Shown here: in pieces, positions 1 to 8,139 of the stretch | How positions within the stretch are numbered: position 1 is the stretch's first letter | How the letters are laid out: each line of letters opens with the position of its first letter | Origin: Akkermansiaceae bacterium | Lineage (GTDB): Bacteria; Verrucomicrobiota; Verrucomicrobiia; Verrucomicrobiales; Akkermansiaceae | DNA length: 64,000 nt | Assembly (NCBI GenBank): GCA_019634595.1 | Contig: JAHCBC010000007.1 | Span: 124,001 to 188,000, forward strand | Reading direction: 5' to 3' | Made by a program: the position numbers and the translations under genes | Notes under the pieces: model-generated | Told to the model about the DNA's origin: nothing | The model's input: only the letters and a program-made list of their open reading frames with translations | The model's database searches: none

Positions 1-112
1 ACCCTTTCAGGACGGTGGCTTCCTTCCATCAGCCAGAGACGGGCACGCTGCATGCACCACCCGGCCAGGAGATGTTCCATCGGACCATAGAATGGCGCGA
101 TGCGGTCGAAGC

Positions 113-538
113 TCATTCCGCGGCTTCCGCATCCCTTTCCGCGCCCCCTGTCTCCCGCAGGCCTGAGCGGAGACGCTGCAGCAGTTCACAGGTTTCCGGG
201 CAGAGGGACGCCTCCCAATCCCGCACGCCGGGGTCCTGTGCCATCGCGGGGACCGTGGCGGTGGTGAGCCGGTGGCCTGCCAGGAACTGCTCCGCCTCCG
301 CCCCGGTCGCGGTGCTGAAAAGCCCGGCGTAGAACCACGGCTTGGGATCTCCTCCCTCATTCCAACACCGGATCATCTGCCGGGCGGCATCACAGGAGGT
401 CCGCAGGCGCAGCGGGTCCGTCTCCGCCAGATGGTTGATCCAGTCCTCCGCCCTCTTTCCCAGGCCCCGGTGGACGATCCACCGCTGGTTGATCCTGGTG
501 GCCCACTCCACGGGGCGCTTCATTTCATCCTCTTTCAT
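113..538 (-). CDS. hypothetical protein, 141 aa
   Basis: Function not recognised. The 141-residue product has no signal peptide or membrane segment; it is Trp/Arg/Glu-rich and looks like a compact soluble alpha-helical protein. Its ATG overlaps the stop of the upstream gamma-glutamylcyclotransferase-like gene by four bases (ATGA), so it is the last gene of an obg-led operon and is probably translationally coupled. A second in-frame Met five codons in is an alternative start. The open frame on the opposite strand is a GC-rich shadow. The coupling supports it being real, but nothing in the sequence indicates its role. Confidence 0.7.
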   Translation of the reverse strand: MKEDEMKRPVEWATRINQRWIVHRGLGKRAEDWINHLAETDPLRLRTSCDAARQMIRCWNEGGDPKPWFYAGLFSTATGAEAEQFLAGHRLTTATVPAMAQDPGVRDWEASLCPETCELLQRLRSGLRETGGAERDAEAAE

Positions 539-933
539 TCAGCTCCGGGTTCGACCGCAATCCAGTCACCCTGAGCCAGAAGATCCTTCGCGTCAAATGG
601 TCCGATCCATTCCCATACCCATGCGGAAAGCGTCTTCCCGCCCGGCCGGAACACGACGGCCTTCACGCGGCGGTATTCACTGCCCTCGATCTCGCCCGCG
701 GACAGGCCCTCGAAAGCATCCAGCTCCAGCAGTTGGCCGGCATCCACGGAATAGACCTCGCCTTTCACCTCGCCCTCGTCCCCCAGCACCAGCCCCGGAT
801 ACCAGGAGATGCGGTAGATCCTGCCTTTTACGATCCCCTCCGTCACCAGGTCCGCGCCGGACATCCGGAAGTGGTTCGTCCCGCCGCGTCTCAGCGTGCC
901 ATAGACGAACACCAGATCACGGGTTCCGGACAT
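535..933 (-). CDS. gamma-glutamylcyclotransferase-like (AIG2/GGCT fold) protein
   Basis: A 132-residue cytosolic protein with the family's N-terminal signature VYGTLRRGG at residues 10-18, which forms the substrate-binding loop of the GGCT/AIG2/YtfP fold. A conserved acidic residue is expected in the central part (ELDAFEG, about residues 71-77). Family members release 5-oxoproline from gamma-glutamyl compounds, but many small bacterial members have unproven substrates. The gene lies 12 bp downstream of obg on the same strand and overlaps the next gene by four bases, so it is co-transcribed with both. The fold assignment is secure; the precise reaction is inferred. Confidence 0.88.
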   Translation of the reverse strand: MSGTRDLVFVYGTLRRGGTNHFRMSGADLVTEGIVKGRIYRISWYPGLVLGDEGEVKGEVYSVDAGQLLELDAFEGLSAGEIEGSEYRRVKAVVFRPGGKTLSAWVWEWIGPFDAKDLLAQGDWIAVEPGAE

Positions 934-945
934 GGGCGTGGGAAA

Positions 946-2001
946 TCAGCGGCCGCCAGGGCGATGGCCGACCTCGTTGTCGAGCATCTGCTTCAGGTCA
1001 TCCAGGCCTTCTTCCAGGTCGGCGGAGATGGGCAGTACCTCCGCCTTCGGGAAACGGTTGCGGAACGCTTCGAGGTTCTCGGCGGCTCCTTCGAGGTCCA
1101 TCTTGTTCGCCACCACCTTCCATGGGAAGCGGGCGAGTTCCTCGTCATATTCCTTGATCTCCGTGCGGAGGATCTCGAAGTCGGAAATGGGATCCCGTCC
1201 CTCACTGCCGGCCATGTCCAGGACGAACAGGAGCATCTTGCAGCGGGTGACGTGGCGGAGGAACTCATGGCCCAGACCGCGGTTGTCATGCGCTCCCTCG
1301 ATGAGGCCGGGGATGTCCGCCACCGTGCAGCGGCGGAAGCCGGGAAACTCCACCACCCCCACCATCGGTTGCAGCGTGGTGAACGGGTAGGAGGCGACCT
1401 TCGGCTTGGCCGCGGACAGCTTGCCCAGCAGCGTGGATTTCCCGGCGTTCGGGAAGCCGACGAGACCGGCGTCCGCGATGCGGCGCAGCTCGAGATAGAA
1501 AACTCCCTGGTCGCCGGGCGTGCCGAGCGTGTGCTCCACCGGCGCACGGTTGGTCGGCGTCTTGAAGTGCCAGTTGCCCTTGCCGGGTTCGCCACCCTTG
1601 CAGAGCACGAACTGCTGGCCTTCCTCGGTCAGGTCGGCGATGGGTTCGAGATCGATGCCCTCGTCGCTTCGTTCGGACTCGACGGCTTCGTTGATGGTCA
1701 CAGCGCTGCTCCGATAAACCACCGTGCCCGGAGGCACCTTGCCGATGATCTTTTTTCCGCCCTTGCCGGTTTTCCGGGTGCCCGCACCGTTTTTCCCGTT
1801 CTCCGCGATGAGCTTCGGATCGTAGTGGTACTGGCGCAGGTTGTCGGTCGAGTTGTCCACGATCAGAATCACGTCTCCGCCCGCGCCTCCGTCTCCGCCG
1901 TCAGGGCCGCCGCGTGGGACGAATTTCTCCCGGCGGAATGCCACGACGCCGTCTCCGCCGTCGCCCGCCTTGGCCAAAATCCGGATGTGATCAATGAACA
2001 T
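946..2001 (-). CDS. obg: Obg family GTPase (CgtA/ObgE)
   Basis: Essential ribosome-assembly and stress GTPase that acts on the 50S subunit. The N-terminal glycine-rich Obg fold is clear (AGDGGDGVVAFRREKFVPRG, then GGPDGGDGGAGG). It is followed by the G domain with G1 GFPNAGKST near residue 180, G3 DIPGLIEGAH and G4 NKMD. There is no C-terminal OCT-type extension beyond the G domain. I chose the ATG at 2001 because family members begin MFxD; an in-frame ATG six codons upstream (2019) is possible but its purine-rich box is too close. It heads a three-gene operon. Confidence 0.96.
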   Translation of the reverse strand: MFIDHIRILAKAGDGGDGVVAFRREKFVPRGGPDGGDGGAGGDVILIVDNSTDNLRQYHYDPKLIAENGKNGAGTRKTGKGGKKIIGKVPPGTVVYRSSAVTINEAVESERSDEGIDLEPIADLTEEGQQFVLCKGGEPGKGNWHFKTPTNRAPVEHTLGTPGDQGVFYLELRRIADAGLVGFPNAGKSTLLGKLSAAKPKVASYPFTTLQPMVGVVEFPGFRRCTVADIPGLIEGAHDNRGLGHEFLRHVTRCKMLLFVLDMAGSEGRDPISDFEILRTEIKEYDEELARFPWKVVANKMDLEGAAENLEAFRNRFPKAEVLPISADLEEGLDDLKQMLDNEVGHRPGGR

Positions 2002-2136
2002 GCACGCCTGCCATGCCATCCCCTTCCGCCGCGGTCAACGGGAATGAGGCGTCCTTTCCACACCAAGGCTGCTCATTTCAGGACCGGACGGAACAGGAAC
2101 GGAAAATCCATGGTTTGGGGAAAGCCATGAAACCAC

Positions 2137-2261
2137 TGATTACACTGATTTACTGATTCAAATACTGATTTCAGAACCGGAAAATGCGCTCACAATCTTC
2201 AGCTTATGGTGATGAATCTCCACTCTTCAAATCAGTTGAATCAGTGCAATCAGTTGTAATC
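2137..2261. repeat. Imperfect long inverted repeat built of ACTGATT units
   Basis: The left arm (2137-2174) repeats ACTGATT four times at 7-10 base spacing. The right arm (2225-2261) is its reverse complement with a few indels, and about 50 bases lie between. The tract is AT-rich in a GC-rich genome and could fold into a long hairpin. It occupies much of the 355-base gap between obg and the next gene; I see no coding potential there. It looks like a dispersed intergenic repeat element rather than a simple terminator. Confidence 0.65.
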
Positions 2262-2356
2262 CAACTACTTTTCCCGGCAGACTCCGAATTCAACTGCCCT
2301 GCCGTCCACCGCCGTTTTTGCTTTCCGGCGTCCGGTCCTGCCGGTTGAATCCCGCC

Positions 2357-2872
2357 ATGCTCCACCGGATCAAAACCCTCGCCGCGCTTTTCCTGCTCTG
2401 CCTGGCCCCCGCCGCGGATGCCGGCGGAAAAAAGGAGGACACTCCGGTCATCTCGTTCCACATGGAGACGGATGCCACGGACAACCCGAAGATGATCACC
2501 CAGGTGCCCATCGGTGGCAACCAGGTCAAATATTTCCGCCGCCTGTCCGAGATCACCATGAAGGATGTGGTCGCCTTCGGCCCGTTTCCGGATGATCTGG
2601 GCGGCAACACCTACGGCATGGCGCTCGTCCTGAAACCGAACGCCAAGCGCCGGTTGGCCGCCAGCACCGCCGTCAACATCGACCGCTGGATGATCGCCCG
2701 CGTGAACGGCACCGTCCGCGACGGTGTCCGCATCGACAAGCCCGTCGAGGACGGCGTGCTGGTCATCTGGAAAGGCGTGTCCATCGACGAAATCAACCTT
2801 CTGGACAAGACCCTGCCCCGGATCGGCGCTGAGGCTGCGAAGAAGGCGGAAAAGAAGAACAAGGAGGACTGA
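2357..2872 (+). CDS. secreted protein with SecD-P1-head-like region
   Basis: The 171-residue product starts with a clear signal peptide (MLHRIKTLAALFLLCLAPAA, then DAGG), which is why I place the start at 2357 rather than at an upstream in-frame codon. The mature part has the flow of a SecD/SecDF P1-head subdomain: a central region ending in ALVLKPNAKRRLAAST, then DRWMIARVNGTVRDGVRI, then VLVIWKGVS. That resemblance is my pattern reading and is tentative. The Lys/Glu-rich C-terminus is probably disordered. It runs into the M23 peptidase gene with only 7 bases between, so the two are probably co-transcribed and both exported. Confidence 0.72.
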   Translation: MLHRIKTLAALFLLCLAPAADAGGKKEDTPVISFHMETDATDNPKMITQVPIGGNQVKYFRRLSEITMKDVVAFGPFPDDLGGNTYGMALVLKPNAKRRLAASTAVNIDRWMIARVNGTVRDGVRIDKPVEDGVLVIWKGVSIDEINLLDKTLPRIGAEAAKKAEKKNKED

Positions 2873-2879
2873 CTCTCCC

Positions 2880-3944
2880 ATGGCCTTCCGTTTCCTCTAC
2901 CCGTTCCTGGCGCTCACCCTGTCCGCCACCGCCCAGCCGGTCCCCACGGACACCCCGCCGCCGATCGACCTGCGCCTGCCCACGGAAAACACCCACCTTT
3001 TCTCCGGTGAGCCGGAGAAGTTCTACATGTATGTGGACCGGAACTTCGAAGGCCAGCACACGAAGCCATGGGAAGCGGGGGCCTTCGGCTTCGTCCGCAC
3101 GCCCATCCGCGTGAATGAGGAGATCGTCCTCACGAAATTCCACGAAGGCATCGACATCGCCCCCATCAAACGGGACAAGGCGGGAAATCCGCTCGATCTG
3201 GTGAGCAGCATCGCCGATGGCACGGTGGTCCACATCAGCCCGCTGGCGGGCCGCAGCAACTACGGCAAGTACGTGGTGGTGGAGCACCGCTGGGAGAACT
3301 CCTCCGTCTATTCCCTCTACGCGCACCTTTCGAAGATCACGGTGAATCCCGGTGACCCGGTGAACTCCGGATCCGTTCTCGGCCAGATGGGCTTCACGGG
3401 TGACGGCATCAACCGCGAACGCTCCCACGTGCACCTGGAGATCACCTTCCTGATGAGCCGTCATTTCGACGACTGGCAGAAGAACAACGGTGGCGGCGTG
3501 AACTACCAAGGAGCCTTCCATGGCATGAACCTGTCCGGAGTGCCCGTGGCGGAGTTCTACCTGGCCCACAAGGCGAAGCCGGAGCTGACCTTCAGCGAGT
3601 ATGTCCGGTCCATCCCGGTCTATTTCAAGGTGTCCGTGCCTGCGCCGCAGACGGGCACCTTCGACTTCATCGAGCGCTATCCATGGATCGTGCAGGGGGA
3701 TGCGAAGGACGCGGTCTCCTGGGACATCGCTTTCAGCGCGACGGGCCACCCCATCGCCTTCATCCCGGGGACAAAGCCGGTGGTCGCCCCCATCCTGTCC
3801 AGCATCCGTCCCTCCGCCGTCCCCCACCGCCTGCTGACACGCGGGCTGGTCATCGGAGAGGGCAACCAGGCCTCCCTTTCGCCCAACGGGAAGAAACTCG
3901 TCGCCCTGCTGACGGATGATTTCCCGAAGACCCCGGCCCAATAA
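2880..3944 (+). CDS. M23 (LytM-type) metallopeptidase, secreted
   Basis: A 354-residue exported protein with a short signal peptide (MAFRFLYPFLALTLSATAQ) and a central M23 peptidase domain. The Zn-binding pattern is present: HEGID near residues 88-92 (His and Asp) and HVHLE near 183-187. The intervening LYAHLS strand is typical of LytM folds. Such enzymes cut peptidoglycan cross-bridges or act as envelope-remodelling factors. The C-terminal ~150 residues form an extra region without a recognised domain. The start codon was chosen for the signal peptide; the upstream in-frame extension is Arg-rich and is an antisense-like artefact. Confidence 0.9.
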   Translation: MAFRFLYPFLALTLSATAQPVPTDTPPPIDLRLPTENTHLFSGEPEKFYMYVDRNFEGQHTKPWEAGAFGFVRTPIRVNEEIVLTKFHEGIDIAPIKRDKAGNPLDLVSSIADGTVVHISPLAGRSNYGKYVVVEHRWENSSVYSLYAHLSKITVNPGDPVNSGSVLGQMGFTGDGINRERSHVHLEITFLMSRHFDDWQKNNGGGVNYQGAFHGMNLSGVPVAEFYLAHKAKPELTFSEYVRSIPVYFKVSVPAPQTGTFDFIERYPWIVQGDAKDAVSWDIAFSATGHPIAFIPGTKPVVAPILSSIRPSAVPHRLLTRGLVIGEGNQASLSPNGKKLVALLTDDFPKTPAQ

Positions 3945-3950
3945 TCCTCT

Positions 3951-4412
3951 ATGTCCACCATCACCGATAAACTGGCCTCGCTCGGCCTCACCCTGCCCGC
4001 CGTCCCCGCTCCCGTCGCCGCCTATGTGAACTGCGTCCGCACCGGGAACCTCCTCTTCCTTTCCGGCGGTCTGCCCATCGACGGCGACAGGAAGGTGATC
4101 GGCAAGGTGCCGACGGACGTCTCCATCGAGGAAGCGCAGGAAGGCGCCCGCATCATCGTCCTCAACAGGCTGGCCATCATCCAGGAGGAGATCGGCTCGC
4201 TGGACAAGCTGAAGCGCATCGTCGCCCTCAACGGCTTCGTCAGCTCCGAGCCTGACTTCTACGGTCATCCACAGGTGGTCAACGGCGCGTCCGAGCTGCT
4301 GGTGGAAATCTTCGGTGACAAGGGCAAGCACTCCCGCACCGCCCTGGGCGTCGCCGCCCTGCCGCTGAACGTCGCGGTCGAGATCAACCTCATCGTCGAG
4401 GTGGAGGATTGA
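3951..4412 (+). CDS. RidA/YjgF family protein
   Basis: A 153-residue member of the RidA/YER057c/UK114 family, slightly longer than the usual ~128 residues. Core segments are visible: NLLFLSGGLPID, then DKLKRIVALNGFVSSEPDF, then KHSRTALGVAALP, where the Arg matches the residue that binds the carboxylate of enamine/imine substrates in RidA. True RidA hydrolyses reactive 2-aminoacrylate; this longer subgroup's substrate is unknown. It starts 7 bases after the M23 gene and is followed 4 bases later by the HNH gene, so it sits in a tight run of plus-strand genes. Confidence 0.92.
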   Translation: MSTITDKLASLGLTLPAVPAPVAAYVNCVRTGNLLFLSGGLPIDGDRKVIGKVPTDVSIEEAQEGARIIVLNRLAIIQEEIGSLDKLKRIVALNGFVSSEPDFYGHPQVVNGASELLVEIFGDKGKHSRTALGVAALPLNVAVEINLIVEVED

Positions 4413-4415
4413 TGC

Positions 4416-5216
4416 ATGGCTGAAGCCGGAAAGCGCAGGGGCTTTGAATTTTCCGAAGCCACGAAGGCTGAGATCTTCGCCCGTGACCGGGCCACCTGCG
4501 CGTTTTCCGGCAAGTCCCTCTGGATTCTGGATTACGGGATCTCCCCCCTCTACGACGTGGACTGGGCGGACCACCGCAAGCCCCGCGCGAGTGGCGGGAC
4601 GTCCACCGTTAGCAACGGCATCTGCGCTTCCTCGTTCCACAACTCGAAGAAGAGTTCGAACGGCCGGGATAACTGTTACCTGTTCGATGAGGGGGAGCCG
4701 ACCGATTACCACTTCTGGAATGTAGGCACCGTTTCTCAGGATCAGCTCCGGCAGTTGAAGCGGCTCTCGCGGATCCAGGCATCCGACTGGTATTTCAACC
4801 GCGCGATTTACCAACTGTTCAAAGCCGCCGGAGGTGACCGGAGCCATCAACGGGGCGTGGCCTACTACAAGAAAGCCGCGCGGACCTTCCTCGGGAAATT
4901 CATCCAGCTCAACCAGAAGGCGGACCTTCCGGATTTCACCGAGCGGAAGCTGGTCCTCCATCCCGCCCAAAGTGATGTGAAACTCCTCCTCCAACTGCAG
5001 GGAGGCGAAGCGCCGAAGTTGTTCGATTCCATCATCCGCATCTATCGGTTCAATCTGAGGACGATGGAACGGTTCTGGGATTGCGAAGAAGCGGACGCTA
5101 TGCGGGAGGTGATCGAGCAAGCCGCCGATCATCGTGATTTCTCCCCCCTCGTGGCGAAGGCTCTCCGGAGCCAGTTGGAATTCTGGAAAGATCAACCGGC
5201 CGACCCCGCCCCGTGA
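4416..5216 (+). CDS. HNH endonuclease-like protein
   Basis: A 266-residue protein whose N-terminal ~90 residues carry an HNH-like nuclease motif: CAFSGKS, then WADHRKPRASGG, then NGICASSFHNSKKSS, giving the expected His, Asn and His positions. The C-terminal ~170 residues are mainly helical and not recognised. The stop codon directly abuts the ATG of the TatD-family gene. HNH proteins of this size range from restriction and toxin nucleases to repair enzymes. Its place between housekeeping genes and next to a DNase-like TatD gene gives no clear immune context, so the function is open. Confidence 0.78.
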   Translation: MAEAGKRRGFEFSEATKAEIFARDRATCAFSGKSLWILDYGISPLYDVDWADHRKPRASGGTSTVSNGICASSFHNSKKSSNGRDNCYLFDEGEPTDYHFWNVGTVSQDQLRQLKRLSRIQASDWYFNRAIYQLFKAAGGDRSHQRGVAYYKKAARTFLGKFIQLNQKADLPDFTERKLVLHPAQSDVKLLLQLQGGEAPKLFDSIIRIYRFNLRTMERFWDCEEADAMREVIEQAADHRDFSPLVAKALRSQLEFWKDQPADPAP

Positions 5217-5993
5217 ATGTGGATCGACTCCCACAACCATCTGCAGGATCCCCGGTTCGCTGATGGGTCGGAGCTGATCCGCGCCATGCGGCGGGCGGGA
5301 GTGGAACGCTGTGTGGTGAACGCAACCCGCGAGGCGGACTGGGCCGCCGTCAGGCAGTTGGCGGAAGACCACCGTGACTTTGTCCTGCCCGCCTACGGCA
5401 TCCATCCGTGGTACGCGCACACCGCCACCACCGGCTGGCAGGACCGCCTGCGGAGCCTTCTCCTCGCGGATACGCGTGCGACTGTCGGGGAGATCGGCCT
5501 CGACCAATGGATCGCGAAACCGGACCTCGGCACGCAGATGCCGGTGTTCCTGGACCAGTTGGAAATCTCCAGGGAACTCGACCGGACCGCGACGATCCAT
5601 TGCCTGAAGGCATGGGACGCCCTTTTCACGGCGTTCAAGGAACAGCCTCCGCCCGCCCGTTTCCTGATGCACTCCTTCGGTGGCTCCATCGAGGTCGCGC
5701 GCAGGCTCATCCCGCCCGGCGCATTCTTTTCCTTTTCCGGCTACTTCCTCCAGCCGAGGAAAGCGAAAGTGCTGGAGGTTTTCCGACAGTTGCCGGAAGA
5801 CCGCATCCTGCTGGAGACGGATGCTCCGGACATGGCCCCTCCCCCGGAAGCCATCACACACCCGCTGCCGGAGGGCCACAATCATCCGGCGAACCTGGCG
5901 TCCATCGCCAGTGGGCTTGCGCGTGGTTTTGGGGTCTCTCCAGAGGAGCTGTCGCGCAGGACCGGGAATAACTTCCGGCGTTGCTTTCCTTGA
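5217..5993 (+). CDS. TatD family metal-dependent hydrolase
   Basis: A 258-residue amidohydrolase-fold protein. It has the N-terminal metal ligand motif SHNHLQDPRF (HxH), YGIHPWY, the conserved Glu in GEIGLDQW, a His in TIHCLKAW and the C-terminal metal Asp in LLETDAPDM. TatD-type enzymes are Mg-dependent DNases/phosphoesterases in the cytosol, but many paralogues lack a proven substrate. The ATG follows the upstream TGA with no spacer, implying translational coupling to the HNH gene. Length and motif order fit the family well. Confidence 0.92.
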   Translation: MWIDSHNHLQDPRFADGSELIRAMRRAGVERCVVNATREADWAAVRQLAEDHRDFVLPAYGIHPWYAHTATTGWQDRLRSLLLADTRATVGEIGLDQWIAKPDLGTQMPVFLDQLEISRELDRTATIHCLKAWDALFTAFKEQPPPARFLMHSFGGSIEVARRLIPPGAFFSFSGYFLQPRKAKVLEVFRQLPEDRILLETDAPDMAPPPEAITHPLPEGHNHPANLASIASGLARGFGVSPEELSRRTGNNFRRCFP

Positions 5994-6021
5994 TGATCCT
6001 TCCCAAAGGGGAAGTCCCCAG

Positions 6022-6198
6022 ACGCGGCAGCGTCATGGAGTGCGGCGGTCCTCCGCCGCTTTGGGGAGAGAACATCACCTGCCGGACAATGTGGGAGGCC
6101 CCCCCACGTCCCAACTTGCGAATGGCATGTTCACTTGAGGGAAAATCTGGCCCACGACCGATAGCGGCAGAGACTGCCGCACTCCATGACGCTGCCGC
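6022..6198. repeat. MITE/REP-like dispersed inverted repeat
   Basis: Two arms of about 24 bases are near-perfect reverse complements: the left arm at 6022-6046 includes CGCGGCAGCGTCATGGAGTG, and the right arm at 6176-6198 includes CACTCCATGACGCTGCCGCG. Between them lies ~130 bp of non-coding sequence with further short G/C-rich palindromes. It fills the 291-base gap between the TatD gene and pdxH and has no open frame of its own. The form is that of a miniature inverted-repeat element or a large REP unit; whether it is mobile is inference. Confidence 0.65.
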
Positions 6199-6284
6199 GC
6201 CCGAGGTGAACGCCCCGGATCGACAGTAACAATAATCCAGCGTTCAAGGTTGGACGTCACGCGTCTGATGTTCATGCTCCGGCC

Positions 6285-6920
6285 ATGAACCTCGCTGATT
6301 TCCGCAAAGAATATTCCGGCCGCGGCCTGCACCGGTCCGAGATCCATGACGACCCCATCGCGCAGTTCTCGGCATGGTTCGCCCAGGCGGTGGAACTGGA
6401 GGTCCATGAGCCAAATGCGATGACGCTGGCGACGGTGGATGAGACGGGCATGCCGTCCCAACGCACCGTCCTGCTCAAGCGCTTCGCCGCGAGCGGCTTC
6501 ACCTTCTTCACGAACTACCAGAGCCGGAAGGGCCGGGAACTGGCGGGCAACGCGAAGGCCAGCCTGCTCTTTCCATGGCTGACGCTGGAGCGGCAGATCA
6601 TCGTCCAGGGAACCGTGGAGAAAACCAGCGAGGAGGAGTCCAGGGAATACTTCCTGGCACGCCCGCGCGAGTCCCAGATCGGTGCGTGGGTGTCGGAGCA
6701 GAGCGAGGTGATCCCCGGCCGGGAGTTCCTGACGGAGCGCCTCGCGGAGTTCGGCGAGAAATTTTCCGATGGCCCCGTGCCCCTGCCCCCGCACTGGGGA
6801 GGCTACCGGGTGATCCCGGAAACCATCGAGTTCTGGCAAGGCGGTCCGGCACGACTCCACGACCGCTTCCTCTACCAACGGGACGCCGATGGCTGGAAAA
6901 TCGAACGTCTCTCCCCCTGA
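6285..6920 (+). CDS. pdxH: pyridoxamine/pyridoxine 5'-phosphate oxidase
   Basis: FMN-dependent oxidase that forms pyridoxal 5'-phosphate in vitamin B6 synthesis and salvage. The 211-residue length is canonical. Motifs in order: HEPNAMTLATVD, QRTVLLK (FMN phosphate contact), FFTNYQSRKGRELAGN, ESQIGAWVSEQSEVI, and the C-terminal FWQGGPARLHDR typical of the PNPOx C-terminal dimerisation region, ending in WKIERLSP. It begins at an isolated ATG just after the inverted-repeat element and may share a transcript with the downstream lipoprotein gene. Confidence 0.97.
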   Translation: MNLADFRKEYSGRGLHRSEIHDDPIAQFSAWFAQAVELEVHEPNAMTLATVDETGMPSQRTVLLKRFAASGFTFFTNYQSRKGRELAGNAKASLLFPWLTLERQIIVQGTVEKTSEEESREYFLARPRESQIGAWVSEQSEVIPGREFLTERLAEFGEKFSDGPVPLPPHWGGYRVIPETIEFWQGGPARLHDRFLYQRDADGWKIERLSP

Positions 6921-6936
6921 CCCTCCACCCGCTCCC

Positions 6937-7398
6937 ATGACATCCCTGTTCTCCCGAATCCCACTCCGCTTTCTGGCGGTCATCGCATTGCCGGCTCTCT
7001 GCGTCCTGCTCCCGTCCTGCGCGGGCGAGGACGAACCGATCCCCGTCACGAAAAGCGGCGAGGTGATGCGCCCGCGGTTGGTCGGCAGGGTCGCCAGCGT
7101 GCCAGCCGACAAGCGCTTCATCCTCATCCAGAGCTACGGTGAGTGGAAGGTCGCCGCCGGCACCGTCCTCATCGCCCACGGTGCGGGAGGAAGCACCGCC
7201 AACCTGCTGGCCACCGGCGAGGTGATGGGGCAGTACGCCGCCGCCGACGTGCAATCCGGCGAAGTCCAGCGCGGCGATGCGGTCTATATGAGGGAGCTGG
7301 GCAAGCCGCTCGCTCCGGAAAACCCTGCGCCCCCCACCTCCGGGGCACCGGAGGTTCCAGCCGCTGCTCCCGCAACGGACGAGGTTCCAGTGCCTTAA
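6937..7398 (+). CDS. putative lipoprotein, 153 aa
   Basis: Begins MTSLFSRIPLRFLAVIALPA and carries a lipobox LLPSC at about residues 24-28, so it is predicted to be cleaved and lipidated at Cys. The mature domain (about 80 residues: RPRLVGRVASVPADKRFILIQSYGEW) looks like a small beta-barrel and may bind or bridge envelope components. The tail is a Pro/Ala-rich linker. I set the start at 6937 because the signal peptide begins there; an upstream in-frame start overlaps pdxH. No function recognised. Confidence 0.75.
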   Translation: MTSLFSRIPLRFLAVIALPALCVLLPSCAGEDEPIPVTKSGEVMRPRLVGRVASVPADKRFILIQSYGEWKVAAGTVLIAHGAGGSTANLLATGEVMGQYAAADVQSGEVQRGDAVYMRELGKPLAPENPAPPTSGAPEVPAAAPATDEVPVP

Positions 7399-7617
7399 TA
7401 TTAATTTTAAAAAATAGTTAGCTTTTCCCAATTTCTTTTCTTTCCAAATTAGCTGCTTTTTTATAAAAGGTTTTCGTCCCGATTGAAAACAGTGCAGCCA
7501 TTTTGGAAATCCTTTAACTTTAGGGTTGATAACTATCCGGTTCTCCGGGTAGCTTCGGTTTCGCAATGGCTGTGCTCCCTTACATGTCCCCAAACATGAA
7601 CACTACAACCAGCCATA
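7399..7617. other. AT-rich intergenic region upstream of marR-type gene
   Basis: About 220 bases with runs of A and T that contrast with the GC-rich surroundings. There is no open frame and no obvious Rho-independent stem. It is the natural location for the promoter and any operator of the MarR-type gene that starts at 7618, but I could not pick out convincing -35/-10 boxes or a clean MarR palindrome. Confidence 0.4.
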
Positions 7618-8079
7618 ATGAAACTGAGTACATCGAGCGCCCCGGCCTCGTCGGTGAAAGCCGACGCAGACCGACTTGCTGACTTCGTCCTGTTCACACA
7701 ACGAAGCTGCATCCTGAACCTGTCAACAGAACTCAACAAAGGTAACATCTCGTTTCCGCAGTTCTTCCTCCTCACCTATCTGTCCAGCGAAGATTATCTG
7801 ACCATGTCCGACATCGCGAAGAAGATGGGCCACTCGACCGCAGCCGCCACCGGCCTGGTCGATCGGTTGGAGAAACTGTCCTATGTTGAGCGCATGCATG
7901 CCGCTGAAGACCGCCGCAAGATCATGGTGCGCATCACCAACAAGGGAACCGAACTGGTTTCCAAGATGCGCAAGGAGATTGCGACCGATCTCGCCGGTAT
8001 TCTGGCAGGGATGGATGAAGATGAGGCGGAAACCGTCGAGCATACGAAGCGTGCCATCCATGGCCGCGCGATCGCATGA
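7618..8079 (+). CDS. MarR family transcriptional regulator
   Basis: A 153-residue winged-helix regulator. The recognition helix region TMSDIAKKMGHSTAAATGLVDRLEKL (about residues 62-87) and wing VERMHAAEDRRKIMVRITNKG (about 90-110) match MarR proteins, including the conserved D-R-R of the wing. Helical dimerisation segments lie at both ends. Such proteins usually repress their own or a neighbouring gene until a small ligand binds. It stands alone after an AT-rich gap; the downstream gene is metabolic, so the target is unclear. Confidence 0.93.
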   Translation: MKLSTSSAPASSVKADADRLADFVLFTQRSCILNLSTELNKGNISFPQFFLLTYLSSEDYLTMSDIAKKMGHSTAAATGLVDRLEKLSYVERMHAAEDRRKIMVRITNKGTELVSKMRKEIATDLAGILAGMDEDEAETVEHTKRAIHGRAIA

Positions 8080-8139
8080 CCGCCGCCCGCCCCTGAAAAC
8101 AGCTTGGCGAAGCTTCAGTGCCTCCGTTACGGTCCCCGC

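Noticed and set aside
733..2130. 465-codon plus-strand frame across obg
   Set aside because: Antisense to obg, which is unmistakable; the translation is low in recognisable structure.
2793..5885. 1030-codon open frame on the minus strand
   Set aside because: It lies antisense to the M23, RidA, HNH and TatD genes, all of which have clear family motifs. The long opposite frame follows from GC-rich codon bias, and its translation shows no domain.
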